Part shown: piece after piece, positions 5,525 through 7,581 of the stretch
Position numbering within the stretch: the stretch's first letter is position 1
Layout: each line of letters begins with the position of its first letter
Source of the DNA: SVQP01 sp045660125
Lineage (GTDB): Bacteria > Bacillota > Clostridia > Oscillospirales > CAG-272
Direction: 5' to 3'
Assembly: GCA_045660125.1 (NCBI GenBank)
Contig: JAZRDG010000067.1
Span: 1 to 7,581 of the forward strand
DNA: 7,581 nt
Position numbers and translations under genes: made by a program
The notes under the pieces: model-generated
The model's database searches: none
What the model was told of the DNA's origin: nothing
The model's input: the letters and a program-made list of their open reading frames with translations, nothing else

Positions 5525-5913
5525 ACCAAGATCTTTTTACGCATGGTTTTGCAGCTGATGGATACGAACGTGCTCAGCATGCCTAAGCCGCCCGCAATCG
5601 CGCCTCCGATTGCGCCTTGGATAAAGATGAAAAAGATCATAGCAGGGATTACGCCAAACACAATGTCATACCACTTTGCCGCGGGGGACATTTGAATGAT
5701 CTCGGATTTTACGACAAGGCAGAACCCCTTGAACACGTTGCCGCTGACGGTGACGTTGATGGGTGCACCGCTTTCGGGATCGATGTATTCGAAGGTAACT
5801 TTGCCTGTTTTCTTGAGCTCCACGCCGTCAAAGCTCAGCGTGAATTTGCCGGACAAATCTCCTTGCGTCAAGCAAACGGTTTTGTAAATGGGATGCTCTT
5901 TGGTCAGTTTCAT
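5434..5913 (-). CDS. Membrane protein of unknown function (159 aa)
   Basis: No family is recognised. Residues 1-80 are soluble and beta-rich in character (GDLSGKFTLSFDGVELKKTG, VTFEYIDPESGAPINVTVSG). Hydrophobic segments follow at about 83-100, 101-121 (glycine-rich, GAIGGAIAGGLG) and 128-152. The layout suggests an N-terminal soluble domain on a three-helix membrane anchor. The ATG at 5913 has GGGAGG about 10 bases upstream, and the stop is TAA. It begins 52 bases after xpt with no terminator or clear promoter between, so read-through from the xpt promoter is likely. Nothing in the protein itself points to purine transport or salvage. Confidence 0.75.
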   Translation of the reverse strand: MKLTKEHPIYKTVCLTQGDLSGKFTLSFDGVELKKTGKVTFEYIDPESGAPINVTVSGNVFKGFCLVVKSEIIQMSPAAKWYDIVFGVIPAMIFFIFIQGAIGGAIAGGLGMLSTFVSISCKTMRKKILVCLGICAISTVSALVLSVLIAMLYQSLGLV

Positions 5914-5965
5914 GGTCGTATGTCCTCCCTTATGTAAATTGATCTGCCTTTGTTTTGAAAATCGG

Positions 5966-6547
5966 TTATTGCTCTCTGAACGTGACCTCGCCGGTTGCAG
6001 CGTTCATTTCTTCCACGATTGCCACGGAATAGAGGTTGTAGCCAAGGTTGCGGATCACTCTGCCGCCGTGCTGGAAGCCCTTTTCGATCGCAATGCCAAT
6101 GCCCTCAACGCTTGCGCAGGCAGACTCGGTGATCGAGATCAAGCCCTGCAGCGCGCAGCCGTTGGCAAGGAAGTCGTCAATGATCAGCACGCGGTCGCCA
6201 GGGCGCAGAAATCTCTTGGAAACAATGACGTTGTTCTTGTTCTTGTGGGTAAAGCTTTCCACCTCGGCTACGTACATGTCGCCGTCGATGTTAATGCTCT
6301 TGGATTTCTTGGCAAACACCACGGGCACGTTGAAATAACGCGCAGCGGAGCACGCAATGGCAATGCCGGATGCCTCAATGGTCAGAATTTTGGTGATACC
6401 CTTGTCCCCAAAGCGGTCGTAGAATGCCTTGCCCAGCTGATCCAGCAGGGTGACGTCCATCTGGTGATTGAGAAAGCTGTCAACCTTAAGTACGTTGCCT
6501 TCCTTTACAACGCCGTCCTTGACAATGCGCTCTTCCAAAAAATTCAT
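5966..6547 (-). CDS. xpt: Xanthine phosphoribosyltransferase
   Basis: A 193-aa cytosolic purine-salvage enzyme that joins xanthine to PRPP to give XMP. It matches the Bacillus-type Xpt over its whole length. Shared segments include LKVDSFLNHQMD (20-31), GITKILTIEASGIA (50-63), VPVVFAKKSKS (74-84), the PRPP-binding loop VLIIDDFLANGCA (120-132) and IGIAIEKGFQHGG (150-162). The family usually has Gln where Cys131 sits in that loop. The ATG at 6547 is chosen because GGAGGG lies just upstream and the conserved family start MNFLEERI follows. An upstream in-frame extension to 6607 would run through the promoter. It has its own consensus promoter and a leader of only about 25 nt, so no purine riboswitch fits. 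Control by a repressor at the inverted repeat 6589-6624 is inferred. Confidence 0.95.
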   Translation of the reverse strand: MNFLEERIVKDGVVKEGNVLKVDSFLNHQMDVTLLDQLGKAFYDRFGDKGITKILTIEASGIAIACSAARYFNVPVVFAKKSKSINIDGDMYVAEVESFTHKNKNNVIVSKRFLRPGDRVLIIDDFLANGCALQGLISITESACASVEGIGIAIEKGFQHGGRVIRNLGYNLYSVAIVEEMNAATGEVTFREQ

Positions 6548-6578
6548 AATGCCCTCCAAATAGAGTAATTTTAGCATT

Positions 6579-6607
6579 ATTATATACCAAAATCCGCGCT
6601 TTGTCAA
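6579..6607 (-). promoter_or_regulatory. xpt sigma-A promoter
   Basis: Perfect TTGACA (6607-6602), 17-bp spacer and perfect TATAAT (6584-6579) on the minus strand. Transcription should start near 6572, about 25 nt before the xpt ATG. Confidence 0.88.
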
Positions 6608-6624
6608 TTGTGTTTGCGGATTTT
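6589..6624. promoter_or_regulatory. Inverted repeat around the xpt -35, PurR-box-like operator candidate
   Basis: AAAATCCGC (6589-6597) and GCGGATTTT (6616-6624) form a perfect 9-bp inverted repeat with an 18-bp centre that contains the -35. The Bacillus PurR box is AWWWCCGAACWWT, used as inverted pairs with the CGAA cores about 16 bp apart. Here the plus-strand box matches 11 of 13 positions, the minus-strand box about 9, and the core-to-core distance is 16. The central AA of CGAA is not conserved. Read as RNA, the same repeat ending in TTTT could also help terminate the upstream gene. Confidence 0.45.
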
Positions 6625-6631
6625 AAAGGGT

Positions 6632-6651
6632 GGGCAATTTGCAAATTGCCC
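6632..6651. terminator. 20-bp perfect palindrome after the lipoprotein gene
   Basis: GGGCAATTTGCAAATTGCCC begins 9 bases after the lipoprotein TAA (6661-6663) and would fold into a strong hairpin. The T-run that follows on the minus strand is poor (ACCCTTTAAAA). It may be a terminator working together with the next inverted repeat, or a protein-binding site upstream of the xpt promoter. Confidence 0.45.
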
Positions 6652-6660
6652 CCATAGTAA

Positions 6661-7407
6661 TTATTGCACAAAATACTCCTTGATCTCCTCAAAGGAATCT
6701 CCGTAGCTCAAAATGCAGCTTCCGTCTGCAAATCCTACGAAATGGATGCCGACTCTGGCATCGGCAAAGTCTGCCACGCGTCCCAAGCGTTTGTACTCTT
6801 TGTACGTGCTTTTGGGAGAGCTTCCGCGCACAAACGCATACGTGCGATCCTGCTCGGGAGAGATGATTACGTATGAGGTGAATTCTTCATCGGACGAAAC
6901 GAATACCGTTTCATAGAATTTGTATCCGTCCGCTTCCATGGCAGCTTTGACTGCGTCGATATCCACGCCCTCTGCCTCCTTGCACATCTCGTAGGAGTTA
7001 TCCAAAGATATCTCCAAGGGCTGTACGGTACCAAGACCAAGCAGCTCAAGCAGATCCACGTGGGCATTCCCCAATGACATGATCGAGCAATCCGAAATGC
7101 GCAGGTAGCTCTCAAAAAAATGTCGGCTGATCGCAAAGCCTGCCACAAGCGAATTGTTTGCCCACATTTGATCGTAGTGCTTGGCAGCAGCCTCGGTGCT
7201 GACGTGCTCGTTAATGGATAGCACCTTGGACTGCCCGGAGGTAGGATTGGTCAACATGTAATGGTAGATATTGTAATGCTCTTCCTCATTCCGGTCGGTG
7301 CTTTTCAGCTCCCAACCCGCCTGCTCAAGGGCATTGCGAATCGTCGAGCAGTTGATGTTCTCCTCGTTTCGGTTGAAATAGCAGGGATATAGGGTCACGG
7401 TTTCCAC
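6661..7407 (-). CDS. Unknown extracytoplasmic protein: mature domain of an interrupted lipoprotein (248 aa from GTG)
   Basis: No family is recognised. The open frame can start at GTG 7407, but there is no ribosome binding site. The same frame continues upstream through a single TAG (7416-7414) into a lipoprotein signal peptide, so the intended product is most likely a 278-codon lipoprotein. The protein is soluble and mixed in character and seems to hold two copies of one domain. Residues 22-115 (NALEQAGWEL ... DCSIMSLGNA) resemble 151-238 (AAMEADGYKF ... DGSCILSYGDS), linked by an acidic stretch. The stop is TAA. Either the gene is a recent pseudogene, or the base at 7414 is a sequence error (C-to-T from a Gln CAG is the simplest change), or the amber codon is read through. 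If translated from GTG as it stands, it would stay in the cytoplasm. Confidence 0.7.
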   Translation of the reverse strand: METVTLYPCYFNRNEENINCSTIRNALEQAGWELKSTDRNEEEHYNIYHYMLTNPTSGQSKVLSINEHVSTEAAAKHYDQMWANNSLVAGFAISRHFFESYLRISDCSIMSLGNAHVDLLELLGLGTVQPLEISLDNSYEMCKEAEGVDIDAVKAAMEADGYKFYETVFVSSDEEFTSYVIISPEQDRTYAFVRGSSPKSTYKEYKRLGRVADFADARVGIHFVGFADGSCILSYGDSFEEIKEYFVQ

Positions 7408-7413
7408 CGCTTG

Positions 7414-7497
7414 CTACGTGCAGCCTGCAAACGCGGACAGCAGCGTCATGCAAAGCAGAAAGGCGGTGATGAACGTCAAATAACTTGATTTTTTCAT
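7414..7497 (-). pseudogene. Lipoprotein signal peptide fragment ending in an in-frame amber codon
   Basis: ATG at 7497 opens 27 codons: KK near the start, a hydrophobic core (YLTFITAFLLCMTLL) and a lipobox-like SAFAGC with Cys26, then Thr and TAG. This is a complete lipoprotein signal peptide in the same frame as the 248-aa domain that follows. The upstream region (GAAAGAACAAGAAC) has only a weak ribosome binding site, unlike most genes here. Together the two pieces look like one lipoprotein gene broken immediately after the lipidated Cys. Confidence 0.7.
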
Positions 7498-7535
7498 GTT
7501 CTTGTTCTTTCGTGTAAAATGCGTATGATCAATGT

Positions 7536-7581
7536 TTATCTGTAATTCTGCTTGATGTACTCGCGCAGCGCACTGCAATTC
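7536..7581 (-). CDS. C-terminal tail of an upstream gene (14 codons visible)
   Basis: One minus-strand frame reads NCSALREYIKQNYR followed by TAA at 7538-7536, 38 bases before the lipoprotein ATG. The charged, helical ending and the normal intergenic spacing suggest the end of a preceding gene, probably in the same transcription unit since no terminator follows. It is too short to identify and could be chance. Confidence 0.35.
   Translation of the reverse strand, partial: NCSALREYIKQNYR

Noticed and set aside
6548..6660. Purine riboswitch upstream of xpt
   Set aside because: The consensus promoter leaves only about 25 nt of leader, and the aptamer's conserved loops are absent.
1..7581. CRISPR array, tRNA, rRNA, insertion sequence or phage attachment site
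   Set aside because: No repeated spacer-separated units, no cloverleaf or rRNA signatures, no transposase or integrase frame was seen on either strand.

Overview
All supportable genes in this window lie on the minus strand, so it reads from high to low coordinates. The mix suggests a Gram-positive anaerobe of the Bacillota, probably an uncultured Clostridia lineage. The grounds are strong GGAGG-type ribosome binding sites, consensus sigma-A promoters (TTGACA/TATAAT), a Bacillus-type xanthine phosphoribosyltransferase and a type I pyrC-carA-carB operon. This placement is inference; no rRNA or other marker gene is present.

Layout in transcription order: (1) 7581-6661: the tail of an unknown gene, then a lipoprotein gene of unknown function. 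Its signal peptide (7497-7417) is separated from the mature domain by an in-frame TAG. (2) 6651-6579: a 20-bp palindrome, then a perfect sigma-A promoter for xpt. Its -35 sits inside a 9-bp inverted repeat with spacing and flanks resembling paired PurR boxes. (3) 6547-5111: xpt (purine salvage) followed by two small membrane-protein genes of unknown function, the second with an uncertain start. (4) 5056-3735: an extended -10 promoter with a 16-bp palindrome at the expected start site, then a membrane-anchored ankyrin-repeat protein and a 102-aa two-helix membrane protein, closed by a strong intrinsic terminator. (5) 3655-1: the pyrimidine operon. The -35 of its promoter is built from the downstream arm of that terminator. 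A leader of about 240 nt contains an attenuator-like terminator and a long helix that would bury the pyrC ribosome binding site. Then follow pyrC (dihydroorotase), carA and carB (carbamoyl-phosphate synthase small and large subunits), with overlapping or touching ends. carB runs off the window.

Together carA/carB make carbamoyl phosphate for pyrimidines and arginine, and pyrC closes the dihydroorotate ring. xpt salvages xanthine using PRPP.

The most notable observation is in CarA. The frame is intact and the fold motifs are conserved, but the glutaminase nucleophile Cys is Gly (GIGLGCQ instead of GICLGHQ) and the catalytic His is Ser (QFSPE instead of QxHPE). The glutaminase site should be dead, which suggests an ammonia-fed carbamoyl-phosphate synthase. 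The second most notable is the pyr leader, where mutually exclusive RNA structures control access to the pyrC ribosome binding site. No CRISPR array, tRNA, rRNA, insertion sequence or integrase was seen.
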